33,645 nucleotides of DNA, from positions 1-33,645 of the forward strand of contig CAIWMU010000043.1 in assembly GCA_903913865.1 (NCBI GenBank), read 5' to 3'. Below are positions 17,333 to 25,657 of this stretch, piece by piece (positions within the stretch are counted from its first letter, which is position 1; each line of letters begins with the position of its first letter). The stretch is from an uncultured Verrucomicrobia subdivision 3 bacterium (lineage in GTDB: Bacteria > Verrucomicrobiota > Verrucomicrobiia > Limisphaerales > UBA8199). Made by a program: the position numbers and the translations under genes. Under the pieces are notes generated by a model. The model was given only the letters and a program-made list of their open reading frames with translations, made no database searches and had not been told where the DNA came from.

Positions 17333-17965
17333 TCATAGTTTGCGGTATTTCGCGACCGCCTGACTGCGTGACCTGACGTGCAGCTTCTGGTAGATCCGCG
17401 CTATGTGGGTGTGGACTGTTGCATATCCTATGTTCAACTTGTCGGCAACCTCCTTGTAAAGGTAGCCCTGCGTCAGGTAATCCAGCACCTCAATCTCCCG
17501 GGGTGAAAGCTCCTCGCCCGGGACTTCAGGCGGGGACTTTGCGGTGCGCCTGAATGACTGGACAACCTTGCGGGCGATGTTGTGCGTCATGGGTGCCCCG
17601 CCTTTCTGGACATCTTTGACAGCCGCTATCAATTCGCTGGCCCGTGCCGGTTTCAGGAGGTAACCGCTTGCCCCGGCTTCAAGCGAATGAAAAATCGCCT
17701 CTGTGTCGTCGTGCACCGTGAGCATGATCAACATGGTGGAAGGGGAGGCCACGGCCATTTGCCGCACAAATTCCACCCCGTCCATGCCGGGCAGATTTAT
17801 GTCCACCAGGATCACATCCGGATAATCACCCCCCAGCATCCTCAAAGCCTCCTCGGCACTCCCGAACTCCCCAACGCAGGAGATGCCACGCTGGGTTTTC
17901 AGGATGCTCGCGAGATTCCGCCGCACCGCAGCATCATCTTCAACGATCGCGACCTTGATTCTCAT
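17333..17965 (-). CDS. NarL/LuxR-type response regulator
   Basis: The product has 210 residues from ATG 17963-17965 (MRIKVAIVEDDAAVRRNLAS). A GTG 15 bp further upstream (17978-17980) is an alternative, and neither has a clear ribosome site. The receiver domain (about 1-118) has the acidic pair EDD, phosphoacceptor Asp in VILVDINLPGMDGVEF, Thr in IMLTVHD and Lys in GYLLKPARASEL. The LuxR-type helix-turn-helix (about 148-205) reads LSPREIEVLDYLTQGYLYKE, then a recognition helix with YATVHTHIARIYQKL. It acts as a DNA-binding regulator phosphorylated by the sensor kinase encoded directly upstream. The target genes are not known. The nearby secreted-protein genes are plausible targets by position only. 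Confidence 0.95.
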   Translation of the reverse strand: MRIKVAIVEDDAAVRRNLASILKTQRGISCVGEFGSAEEALRMLGGDYPDVILVDINLPGMDGVEFVRQMAVASPSTMLIMLTVHDDTEAIFHSLEAGASGYLLKPARASELIAAVKDVQKGGAPMTHNIARKVVQSFRRTAKSPPEVPGEELSPREIEVLDYLTQGYLYKEVADKLNIGYATVHTHIARIYQKLHVRSRSQAVAKYRKL

Positions 17966-18073
17966 TTCAGGACTTTGCACTGATCCAATTTTGGGGGAAA
18001 GTGCGGCCTCCCACCAGTAAACAGAAATGTCTAGCCCGCCACCGGAAATCTGAACCGTTGTCCGTTGGCGTTT

Positions 18074-21000
18074 TCATGATCGCAACGGGAGAATGAACCG
18101 GTTCACCGTTCCCTGACCGAGGCGGCTCTCCTGCTCGAACCTGCCCCCAACCGACCGCATCCGCTGCTCCATGTTTTTGAGTCCATGCCCCCGTCCGGAT
18201 GCCGAGGCCGACTTGTCGGCCTGCTGCACCTGCCCGGGGTCAAAGCCCCGGCCGTTATCCTCGACCTCCAGGACGATCGAGTCCTTGCCACATTTCAGCC
18301 TCAGCCACACCTCGGTGGCCGCCCCGTGCTTTGCCACATTGTTCAACGCCTCCTTCACGGAGAGGTAGAGGTGGTGCCGGGTCGCTGAATGCATCGGCGC
18401 ATCCGGCAACTCCTCCGGAAAATCCAACCGGCAACGCAACCCGGCCGCCCTGAGGAATTCCTGGGCCGAACGCGTGATAAAATTCAGGGAGGGTTCAAGC
18501 GAGTTGTTCTTGGGATGCAGAGCCCACACAATTTCATCGGTCGCCCGCGCCAGGCTGCGTGCCTTGGTGAAAATGGAATCCAGATGCCCCCGCGCCGCCT
18601 GCGGCTGATCCATCTGGGTTTGAGCCAGTTCACTCAGCAGGGCGATCTCTGTCAGGCTTGCCCCCAAGTCGTCGTGGATATCCTGCGCGATGCGGGCCCG
18701 CTCCTGTTCAACTGCATGCATGCGCTCAAGGCCCTCAATCCGGGCCCGATGCCGGCGTCGGAGAAACCATGTCACCAATAATCCAACGCTGACCGCCAGA
18801 GCACATGCAAGGCACAGCTTGAACCACCATGTCTGCCAGAAAAAGGGCTGCACGCTGAGCCGGATCCCCGGGGCGGGAACACTCCAGACCCCATTCCGGT
18901 TCGCTGCCATGACCTGAAATTGATACTGACCAGGAGGCAACCCTGTGTAATGCACCATCCTCCTCAACCCTGTCTCGACCCAGCTCCGGTCAAATCCCTC
19001 CAGCTTGACACGGAACTTTACAAAGTCCGGAGCCAGCCAGCTCAGAGCCGTGTATCGAAGCTCCACACGATGTGACCCCGGCCGGATTTCCGCCGGAAGC
19101 AACGAGCCTTGCCGGATCCGGACGGGCTGATCGTCCACCACCATCTCATCCACAACCACCGATGGCGGGGTCGGGTCGCTTTTCAAATCCCCGGGGTTGA
19201 CCCAGGTCAATCCCTTCGCAGTCGGCCACCACAACCGGCCATCAACACCCCGAAAACCTGCAGGCTGGGATCCCCCGGCACATTCCAACGAGGGCAACCC
19301 GTCCCCCATGCCAAACACCGCGGAATGGACGGTGGCACTGCGACCCTCAAAATAATCGTTCAACTCGCTCTTTGAGACCCGGAACACCCCGTGCGGGGAA
19401 CTGCACCAGAGGCACCCTGCCCCGTCATCAAGCATCTGGCACACCACATTGTCGTGGAGCCCCTCCCGTTCGGTGCAGGTTTGCACTTTGCCATCCTTCC
19501 ACCGGCTCAACCCGCCCCCCGCCGTGCCAACCCAGACACACCGGTTGGATGAATCAACCAGAAGCGACCAGATGGTGTCGCTCCCCAGGCCAGCAGAATG
19601 AGTGTAATTCCGGTAATCCCTCCCGTTCCAATGGAACAGCCCTCTTCCTCCGGTCCCAATCCAGAGACCACCCGTCCCATCGTTCGCAAACACCCGGACG
19701 TCCATGATCAGCGGTGCTTCCGGCATCGTGAATTGCTGCGGGGCATCGCCCACCACCCGGTAAATCTGCCCTGCCGTTTCAGCTCCAATCCAGAGTCCCC
19801 ATCGATCGTCCTCAAAAGCTGCAGAGATGTGGTGCGCAGTCCCCAGTGCTTTAAATGGCTTAAGTTCCCCATCCTGGAGGTAGAACAATCCATCGTCCTG
19901 AGTCCCCGACCAAACCCGCCCCGCTGAATCAACCGTCACCGTTCGTATCCTTCGAATTTCATGTCCCTCCGCCGTCCTGACACCCTGAATCACGCCGTTT
20001 CCTACCCTGATCAATCCATTGCGTTCAGTTCCCACCCAGATACCCTCCGCCCCGCCGTCACAGATGGTTGTCACGGCTGCTCCTGATAATCCCTCCATCA
20101 GCGGCAGCACATGAAACAGTCTCCTCCTCAGACGCGTGAGCCCGCCACCCTCGCTTCCCGCCCAAATGGTTCCCTGGCTGTCCTCGAACAGGCAGGCTAC
20201 CGAGTCCGCCCCCAACCCGTTCGTCGAGGAAAATGCCTGAACCGTTCCATCTGTCATCCGGCACCACAGTCCGCTGACCTCCGTTCCAATCCAGAGGTTG
20301 CCATCCCGATCCTCGTGCGCCACCCTCGCGGAGCTGAGAACATTTGTGGGAAATCCCACCTCGCTTACCGACTTTCCCCCCTCCAGCAATCTTAATGATG
20401 AGCCTGAGCCCAACCACCACCCCCGGCGGCCCGGCACCAGAAACCGTAATTTCCCGGTTGCCACTTGAATCAGCCGTTCTGCCCCGCTGGAGGTAACCTG
20501 CTCCAAACTCCGGCTGCTTGCGGCATACACACCGCCATTTGTGCAGTGAAACAGCCTCAAGCTCCCGTCCGACGCTTCAACATTGGTCGACAGGGAGTAA
20601 CATGCACCGCCGTTCAATCTCGCGACCACTCCCGCCTCATTGGCAAGCCAGAGATCAGCCCCCTCCGATTTCAATGAGACCACCCTGGATGAACCAACGC
20701 CCCCTTCAGAATCACCCCGGGAGAATTGCCCGCCCCTCATGTATCCGAGTGTCGCCCCCGAGGCCTTGATCCAAAGCCCGCCTGAATCATCGGCACAAAG
20801 CGCTTCCACCCGGGTGCTCGCAACCCCGGGTGTGTTTTGGGGTGAAAAAGATCTGAAGTTCTGGCCGTCGAACCTGGCCAATCCGTTATCCGTCCCTATC
20901 CACAAAAAGCCATCCAGAGTTTGTGCAATCGCTGTGACAGAATTGTTGGGAAGCCCTTTCTCGATATTCCAGCTGTCAACCTGCCATGGCACAGCCTCCG

Positions 21001-21097
21001 CGCCGGATACACTCCCACGCAGAACCATCCAGAGCCCTATTAACAGGCATCGGGCTCCAGATAGCTTTGGAGCACACAGATAAATGGATGGGTTCAC
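18074..21097 (-). CDS. Sensor histidine kinase with periplasmic propeller, Y_Y_Y and HisKA_3/HATPase domains
   Basis: The frame is open to an ATG at 21217. The first 40 residues of that version are Arg/Ser-rich and unlike a protein start, so I use GTG 21095-21097, which gives a signal-like VNPSIYLCAPKLSGARCLLI ending at SGAEA. The extracellular part is a two-component-regulator propeller with repeated (L/I)WIGT and WVGT(A)GGG(L)SRW blades, followed by a Y_Y_Y domain (LEGFDRSWVETG, GLPPGQYQFQVMAANRNGVW) and one membrane helix (WWFKLCLACALAVSVGLLVTW). The cytoplasmic kinase has ARIAQDIHDDLGASLTEIAL with the phospho-His at codon 18674-18676, an N-box (ALNNVAKHG), DNGRGFDPG and GHGLKNMEQR. It should sense an outside ligand, perhaps a glycan, and phosphorylate the regulator 108 bp downstream. 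Confidence 0.93.
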   Translation of the reverse strand: MNPSIYLCAPKLSGARCLLIGLWMVLRGSVSGAEAVPWQVDSWNIEKGLPNNSVTAIAQTLDGFLWIGTDNGLARFDGQNFRSFSPQNTPGVASTRVEALCADDSGGLWIKASGATLGYMRGGQFSRGDSEGGVGSSRVVSLKSEGADLWLANEAGVVARLNGGACYSLSTNVEASDGSLRLFHCTNGGVYAASSRSLEQVTSSGAERLIQVATGKLRFLVPGRRGWWLGSGSSLRLLEGGKSVSEVGFPTNVLSSARVAHEDRDGNLWIGTEVSGLWCRMTDGTVQAFSSTNGLGADSVACLFEDSQGTIWAGSEGGGLTRLRRRLFHVLPLMEGLSGAAVTTICDGGAEGIWVGTERNGLIRVGNGVIQGVRTAEGHEIRRIRTVTVDSAGRVWSGTQDDGLFYLQDGELKPFKALGTAHHISAAFEDDRWGLWIGAETAGQIYRVVGDAPQQFTMPEAPLIMDVRVFANDGTGGLWIGTGGRGLFHWNGRDYRNYTHSAGLGSDTIWSLLVDSSNRCVWVGTAGGGLSRWKDGKVQTCTEREGLHDNVVCQMLDDGAGCLWCSSPHGVFRVSKSELNDYFEGRSATVHSAVFGMGDGLPSLECAGGSQPAGFRGVDGRLWWPTAKGLTWVNPGDLKSDPTPPSVVVDEMVVDDQPVRIRQGSLLPAEIRPGSHRVELRYTALSWLAPDFVKFRVKLEGFDRSWVETGLRRMVHYTGLPPGQYQFQVMAANRNGVWSVPAPGIRLSVQPFFWQTWWFKLCLACALAVSVGLLVTWFLRRRHRARIEGLERMHAVEQERARIAQDIHDDLGASLTEIALLSELAQTQMDQPQAARGHLDSIFTKARSLARATDEIVWALHPKNNSLEPSLNFITRSAQEFLRAAGLRCRLDFPEELPDAPMHSATRHHLYLSVKEALNNVAKHGAATEVWLRLKCGKDSIVLEVEDNGRGFDPGQVQQADKSASASGRGHGLKNMEQRMRSVGGRFEQESRLGQGTVNRFILPLRS

Positions 21098-21217
21098 TGA
21101 ATCAGTCTGGAGGAACCCCCCATCCGCCTGCAACGCCTTTTCGTCCCGCACCCGGGTCAGCGCAGGGGAGCGGGAGCGAGAGCCGGGGCGAAGCCGTTCG
21201 CCGAACGTCCAACCCAT

Positions 21218-21571
21218 CAGCCACGCTTTGCAACATCATCATGCCTCAGGCTCCTATTCCCTACAGCCTCTTCTCCATCTTTCACACATCACCCTCACCA
21301 GCCAATTGAAGATCACCAGAAGATTCTGGAAGAACCTGAATCGGTAGACCTCCACGATCAGCCTTTGCCCAACCACCTTCCATGGGACCTCCTGCACCTC
21401 AACCCCGTCTACCTCCGGCTTCCCCCATGACGCATCGTCATGCCGGCCGCAGGTCTGAACCTGCTCCGCCATACGTTTGTCAGGTTGGTCAATTTGTTCT
21501 TGAAATTCTGTCAGCCCATCGGCACCGTCCAGATATAGGGGATTCGACTGGCTGAAACCATCATCTTGAAG
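21218..21571. other. Intergenic region between the sensor kinase and the ECF sigma gene
   Basis: The kinase and sigma genes diverge, so both promoters should lie in this ~350-bp region, but no clear promoter boxes stand out. A minus-strand open frame of unusually protein-like composition runs through it and is listed separately with low confidence. The part next to the kinase is a G/C/Arg-codon-rich stretch of repetitive look that is probably non-coding. Confidence 0.35.
21254..21545 (-). other. Possible short coding remnant upstream of the sensor kinase
   Basis: A minus-strand frame ends at TAG (21254-21256) and is open upstream into the sigma gene. The portion outside the sigma gene, about 95 residues, includes MAEQVQTCGRHDDASWGKP, VDGVEVQEVPWKVVGQRLIV and a hydrophobic Trp-containing end. 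Its third codon positions are mostly G/C and the residue mix is balanced, unlike other shadow frames here. The only ATG within this portion gives about 73 residues. I cannot name a family. It may be the tail of a decayed gene, a small unknown protein, or a chance frame. No other gene occupies the interval. Confidence 0.25.
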
Positions 21572-22324
21572 ATGAGACAATCTGAAAACGGCGAAGTATC
21601 GCAGTCTGATCAAGGTGGAGCATTCCGGACCACTCGCTGGAGCCTCGTCATGAGTGCAGGCGATCCAAGCTGCCCACAAGCCACCGAGGCCATGGAGAAG
21701 CTTTGCCGCGCCTACTGGTATCCCCTCTACGCCTATCTCCGGAAACAGGGACGGAACAAGGAATCTGCCGAGGACCTGACCCAGGGATTATTCGCACGCC
21801 TCCTGCGGCTGAATTCCTTTGGTCAGGTGCGGCCTGAAAAGGGCCGGTTCAGGACTTTCCTGCTGAGTTCCCTGAAAAATTTTCTAAGCGACCAGTATGA
21901 CAAGGAGCGGGCCATCAAGCGTGGCGGAGGTTGCCACTTCTGTTCACTGGATGACTCCACTGCTGAAGAACGCTACCAGCACGAACCGGCCAATGTTCTG
22001 GATCCTGAGAAGCTCTATGAACGCCGCTTCGCCCTGGCCCTGCTGGACCAGGCCCGGCAACGCTTGAGGGAGGAGTATGCGGGGAGGGGCAAGTCCGCCC
22101 TCTATGAACTGCTTCAGACAAGCGATGCCGGGGGGCCTGGCACCCAAACTTACAAGGAGATCGCCACCCGGTTGGGCATGACGGAGTCGGCCGTGACAAG
22201 CGCGGCCTTCGCCATGCGTCGAAGATTCAGCCATTTGGTGCGGGAGGAGGTGGCCAACACGGTTGAAAGCCCCGCCGATGTGGACGAGGAATTGCGCCAC
22301 TTGATTACAGTCATCAGCGGATGA
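21572..22324 (+). CDS. ECF-like RNA polymerase sigma factor
   Basis: The product has about 250 residues. I choose ATG 21572 over the TTG two codons earlier. Region 2 begins FRTTRWSLVMSAGD and contains CRAYWYPLYAYLRKQGRNKE, AEDLTQGLFARLL (the DLTQ core-binding signature) and GRFRTFLLSSLKNFLSDQYD. After a variable linker, region 4 has YKEIATRLGMTESAVTSAAF, a helix-turn-helix for the -35 element, then MRRRFSHLVREEV. This is the TTRWS-type group common in PVC bacteria and often placed beside Ser/Thr kinases, as here. No anti-sigma gene is adjacent, so control by the downstream kinase is the obvious hypothesis. It lies 199 bp upstream of the kinase on the same strand. Confidence 0.92.
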   Translation: MRQSENGEVSQSDQGGAFRTTRWSLVMSAGDPSCPQATEAMEKLCRAYWYPLYAYLRKQGRNKESAEDLTQGLFARLLRLNSFGQVRPEKGRFRTFLLSSLKNFLSDQYDKERAIKRGGGCHFCSLDDSTAEERYQHEPANVLDPEKLYERRFALALLDQARQRLREEYAGRGKSALYELLQTSDAGGPGTQTYKEIATRLGMTESAVTSAAFAMRRRFSHLVREEVANTVESPADVDEELRHLITVISG

Positions 22325-22523
22325 ACCCGCCATGAGCCAGCTGCGGTGGCGACCCTCTTTCGACAATCCGATGCACCCATCGGCATCCAATCCGTCCGAT
22401 TGCCCCCATCCCCCAGCGCACGCATGCAAGGGGTTCTTCACATCCCCCGGCCTTTTGCCGCAAGGTTCCTCCCCTATTTCCTCTGTAACAAGTGAGCCAC
22501 CCAATTTGGTGTGACGAATATTG

Positions 22524-24911
22524 ATGCCTAGTCCCATTCAATCCAGCCAGCCCTGCCCCAAGTGCGGCCTGCCCCGGGAGAACAACCCCACGGGTGCCAT
22601 TTGCCCCCGCTGCGCCTTGCAGGACGCACTTGCCCTTTCCGATGAGGGGCTTGAAGCCGTGCTCACGGAAAAGCCCGGAGACCGCATCGGGCGCTACAAG
22701 CTGCTTGAGAAAATCGGCGAGGGCGGCTGCGGTGTGGTCTATATGGCCGAGCAGACGGAGGATGTCCGCCGGCGGGTGGCGCTGAAGATCGTCAAGCTGG
22801 GCATGGACACCCGCCAGGTCCTCGCCCGTTTCGAGGCGGAACTTCAGGCGCTGGCCCTCATGTCGCATCCCAACATCGCACAGGTGCTGGATGCCGGCGC
22901 CACGGAGACGGGTCGCCCCTATTTCGTCATGGAACTTGTGCGCGGCACAAGGATCACCGACTACTGCAATCAGAACAACCTTTCCACCCGCGCACGCCTC
23001 GACCTGTTCATCCAGGTCTGCCAGGCCATCCAGCACGCCCATCAGAAAGGCATCATCCATCGCGATATCAAGCCGTCAAACATCCTCGTGACCACTATCG
23101 ATGGCTTGCCCGTCCCGAAAGTCATCGATTTCGGCATCTCCAAGGCAACCGAGCAAAACCTGACCGGCAAGACCCTGTTCACAGCATTCCACCAGTTCCT
23201 GGGCACCCCGGCCTACATGAGCCCCGAGCAGGCGGCCATGAGCGGCCACGACATCGACACCCGGAGCGACATCTACACCCTCGGCGTGTTGCTTTACGAG
23301 TTGCTCACGAACCATCTCCCTTTCGAAACCGAGGAACTCCTTTATGCCGGGTTTGATGAAATGCGCCGCAAGGTTCGGGAGGATGAACCACCCAAACCCT
23401 CCACCCGCCTGGGCACTCTCGCCGTCGAGGCCCTCACCACAGTGGCCCGGGAACGGCAGTCCGAACCACCCAAACTCCTGCACTCGGTGCGGGGGGACCT
23501 CGACTGGATCGTCATGCGCTGCCTGGAAAAGGACCGGTCGCGGCGCTATGCAAGCGCGAGCGGGCTGGCGCACGATGTCGAGCGGCATCTGAACAGCGAA
23601 CCCGTCACGGCACGCCCCCCGGGCAAGTGGTATCGCTTCCGCAAATTCACACAACGCAACAGGTTGACCTTCGCCCTCCTCACCATCACTGCCCTGGTCC
23701 TGGTGCTCGGCGTGGTCGGAAGCACCTGGCAGGCGGTCAGGGCCACCCATGCCGAGCACGAACAAACGCGCCTCCGTCAGGTGGCGGAGCGGGAAGGCAG
23801 CAAAAGCCGGGAGGTCGCCAAATTCCTCACAGACATGCTCGCCGGAATAGGGCCCTCCGTTGCGAAAGGCAGGGATACAAAACTCCTGCGTGAGATCCTC
23901 GATAAAACCGTGGAGCGGGTCCGAATCGACCTGAAGGACCAGCCCGAAATCGAGGCCGAACTCCTTGAAGTCATCAGCGGAGTCATGCTGCAACTCGGCG
24001 AGTTCCAGGAAACCGCGGCCCTGCGCCGGGAAATATTGGAACTCAAGAGGAAGGTTTTCGGTGCGGAGCATCGCAAGCTCGCATTCCGCCGGAAGTTCCT
24101 GGGGAATGACAATCCAGATGTGGCCTCCTCCCTCTTCAATCTGGCCATTGCCCTCGCCGGTCAGGGCCGCTTGTCCGAGGCCGAAGCCATCAACCGTGAT
24201 ACGTTGGAACTGCGCCAGAAACTGCTTGGCCCCGATCATCCGGAGGTCGCCGCCTCACTCAACAACCTCGCCATCGTCCTCATTCAGGAGCATAAGTTCG
24301 CGGAGGCGGAAGGGGTCCAGCGCTCATCTCTTGCCATCCAGCGCAAAACAGCCTCAACCGACAAACAGGAATTGGCCACCGGCCTGAGCAATCTTGGCCG
24401 CGCCCTCCGTGGCCTGGGCCACCAGTACGATGCCGAGCGGAGCGGACGCGAGGCCATCGATGCTCTCGGAGAACTTTCCCATGATGAACTCGCGGCGGTC
24501 GGGCAGATCAAGCTGGACCTCGCCAAAACCCTCCATAGCGCCGGAAAACAACAGGAAGCGTTGGTCTTTTTCAAGGAGGTTGTAGAGCTCTACCGCAAAC
24601 AGGCCGGGGACGGAGCCTCCGAGCCCCTGCAACGCCTCGCCTGGATCCTCGCCACATGCCAGGCCGACAGCATACGCGATGGCAAGGCCGCCATCCAAGC
24701 TGCGGAGAAGGCCGTTGAACAAATGAGCTTCAAGGACCCGGCCCTCCTGAACACACTCGCCGCCGCCCATGCCGAGGCAGGCCAGTTCGACCGCGCCATC
24801 AGCATTCAGCAGGAGGCGATAAGCATGCTGACATCCGAGGAGGCCCGTCAGGAGTTCACCACCCGCCTTAAACTTTACCAGGTCGGGACCCCCTTCCGCG
24901 ACGTGGATTGA
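22524..24911 (+). CDS. Membrane Ser/Thr protein kinase with zinc ribbon and C-terminal TPRs
   Basis: The product has about 795 residues. ATG 22524 is preferred over the TTG immediately before it. An N-terminal zinc ribbon (CPKC at about 11-14, CPRC at 27-30) precedes a complete Hanks-type kinase: Gly loop GEGGCGVVY (about 65), Lys in VALKIVK (88), catalytic HRDIKPSNIL (179-188), DFG (202-204) and GTPAYMSPEQ (227-236). One membrane helix (about 382-400, LTFALLTITALVLVLGVVGS) separates it from an outside TPR region (about 480-780) with repeats such as NPDVASSLFNLAIALAGQGR and HPEVAASLNNLAIVL. Such kinases probably read protein contacts through the TPRs and phosphorylate cytoplasmic partners, and the neighbouring sigma factor is a likely one. 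The TPR array appears to have lost most of one unit near residue 520. Confidence 0.95.
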   Translation: MPSPIQSSQPCPKCGLPRENNPTGAICPRCALQDALALSDEGLEAVLTEKPGDRIGRYKLLEKIGEGGCGVVYMAEQTEDVRRRVALKIVKLGMDTRQVLARFEAELQALALMSHPNIAQVLDAGATETGRPYFVMELVRGTRITDYCNQNNLSTRARLDLFIQVCQAIQHAHQKGIIHRDIKPSNILVTTIDGLPVPKVIDFGISKATEQNLTGKTLFTAFHQFLGTPAYMSPEQAAMSGHDIDTRSDIYTLGVLLYELLTNHLPFETEELLYAGFDEMRRKVREDEPPKPSTRLGTLAVEALTTVARERQSEPPKLLHSVRGDLDWIVMRCLEKDRSRRYASASGLAHDVERHLNSEPVTARPPGKWYRFRKFTQRNRLTFALLTITALVLVLGVVGSTWQAVRATHAEHEQTRLRQVAEREGSKSREVAKFLTDMLAGIGPSVAKGRDTKLLREILDKTVERVRIDLKDQPEIEAELLEVISGVMLQLGEFQETAALRREILELKRKVFGAEHRKLAFRRKFLGNDNPDVASSLFNLAIALAGQGRLSEAEAINRDTLELRQKLLGPDHPEVAASLNNLAIVLIQEHKFAEAEGVQRSSLAIQRKTASTDKQELATGLSNLGRALRGLGHQYDAERSGREAIDALGELSHDELAAVGQIKLDLAKTLHSAGKQQEALVFFKEVVELYRKQAGDGASEPLQRLAWILATCQADSIRDGKAAIQAAEKAVEQMSFKDPALLNTLAAAHAEAGQFDRAISIQQEAISMLTSEEARQEFTTRLKLYQVGTPFRDVD

Positions 24912-24975
24912 GGAGGACTGGGGCGTGAAGATGCGCTCAGTGTCGAGGTAGTCTGATCGTCCAGGTCCGTATTAG

Positions 24976-25057
24976 AGACCACGTCATAAACAGTTGCGCA
25001 TGGCAAGTTCCTGACATGGCGCTCTCGTGAGTCTCCCATGGTTTCGATGCGCAGAAC
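24976..25057. repeat. 82-bp direct repeat, copy 1
   Basis: The core from CATAAACAGTTGCGCATGGC onward (24985-25018) is identical over 34 bp to copy 2. Similarity continues through GTTTCGAT(G/A)CGCAGAAC with a few substitutions and single-base gaps. It begins 65 bp after the kinase stop. Confidence 0.9.
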
Positions 25058-25130
25058 GCCACAGCTCGGTTTATAACTGATGGTCCAATGGTCCCCCTTC
25101 CGGGAACCCTGGAGGGGTTCAGCCCCAAAG

Positions 25131-25164
25131 CCCGGGGTTACGCCGTCTGCGGCGTTACCCCGGG
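25131..25164. repeat. Hairpin, 15-bp arms
   Basis: CCCGGGGTTACGCCG and CGGCGTTACCCCGGG pair around a TCTG loop with a single central mismatch. No T-run follows on either strand, so it is not a standard terminator. Confidence 0.85.
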
Positions 25165-25182
25165 TATGGGTGGGAGGTGCGC

Positions 25183-25204
25183 CACAACCCCGAAGGCGGT
25201 TGTG
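25183..25204. repeat. Hairpin, 7-bp arms
   Basis: CACAACC (25183-25189) and GGTTGTG (25198-25204) pair perfectly around an 8-base loop. It is one of a series of hairpins inside the element. Confidence 0.7.
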
Positions 25205-25366
25205 CCGGGGAATCGAACGGGTGCCTTGACCCGCAGGGAGTATGGCGTGGTAATGCAAATCAATTGGGCGCTGTGCCCGTTCGGCCGAACCGAGGCACCT
25301 CCCGCAACCTCCCCGGGTTTTACGACGGCACAACCCTTCCAGGGTGGTTTTGTTGTCAACCATTCA

Positions 25367-25399
25367 CCCATGGTAGCACCTCGGCGGTGCAACCATGGG
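25367..25399. repeat. Hairpin, 14-bp arms
   Basis: CCCATGGTAGCACC and GGTGCAACCATGGG pair around a TCGGC loop with a single mismatch, placed as in the hairpin at 25131. Confidence 0.85.
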
Positions 25400-25412
25400 C
25401 TTTGTGCCAGAA

Positions 25413-25437
25413 TCCCGGTTGGGATTCCCGACCGGGA
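25413..25437. repeat. Hairpin, 12-bp arms with almost no loop
   Basis: TCCCGGTTGGGA and TCCCGACCGGGA are complementary apart from one G-T pair and are separated by a single base, so the inner pairs must open to form the loop. Confidence 0.8.
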
Positions 25438-25466
25438 CAGGGGGTTGTTGTTGGTGGACTGTTGAT

Positions 25467-25548
25467 AGACACCGCGCCATAAACAGTTGCGCATGGCAAG
25501 TTCCTGACATGCGCTTTCGTGGTCCTCCATCGTTTCGATACGCAGAAC
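25467..25548. repeat. 82-bp direct repeat, copy 2
   Basis: The 34-bp identical core lies at 25478-25511, and the match to copy 1 ends with CGCAGAAC at 25548. The copy closes the hairpin-rich segment on its right side, 491 bp after copy 1. Confidence 0.9.
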
Positions 25549-25657
25549 TTTACGGCGCCATGTCTAACGACCGCCATGAAACTGCCAAGCGCTGTATGAC
25601 TGACTGCCATTAGGCACTGGCCACACAGGACCGTCTGGAGGCAGCCTCCACCTGAGA

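Larger units (their letters stand above)
24912..25657. other. Gene-free, hairpin-rich element between the kinase and the lipoprotein genes
   Basis: No credible gene lies in these 746 bp. Frames here are low-complexity and mirror one another on the two strands, as palindromic DNA does. The stretch holds two 82-bp direct repeats and, between them, at least four hairpins and a 12-bp perfect palindrome, GTTCGGCCGAAC (25279-25290). A further perfect palindrome, TGGAGGC-a-GCCTCCA, is at 25636-25650, just beyond the end of the 25658 gene. It has no T-run, so it is not an obvious terminator. The likeliest reading is a non-coding repeat element of REP/BIME or MITE type. Confidence 0.6.

Noticed and set aside
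23076-24239. Minus-strand frame of 387 codons opposite the Ser/Thr kinase
   Set aside because: The kinase motifs on the plus strand are unambiguous. The antisense frame is a by-product of its high G/C at third positions.
24875-25530. Overlapping frames of 130-160 codons in the hairpin-rich element
   Set aside because: Open frames on both strands follow from the palindromes. The peptides are repetitive and split across the hairpins and direct repeats, so the DNA is better read as a non-coding element.
24976-25548. CRISPR array or integron attC cassette
   Set aside because: There are only two 82-bp repeats, 491 bp apart, with no regular spacers and no cas or integrase gene. The hairpins lack recognisable attC core sites.
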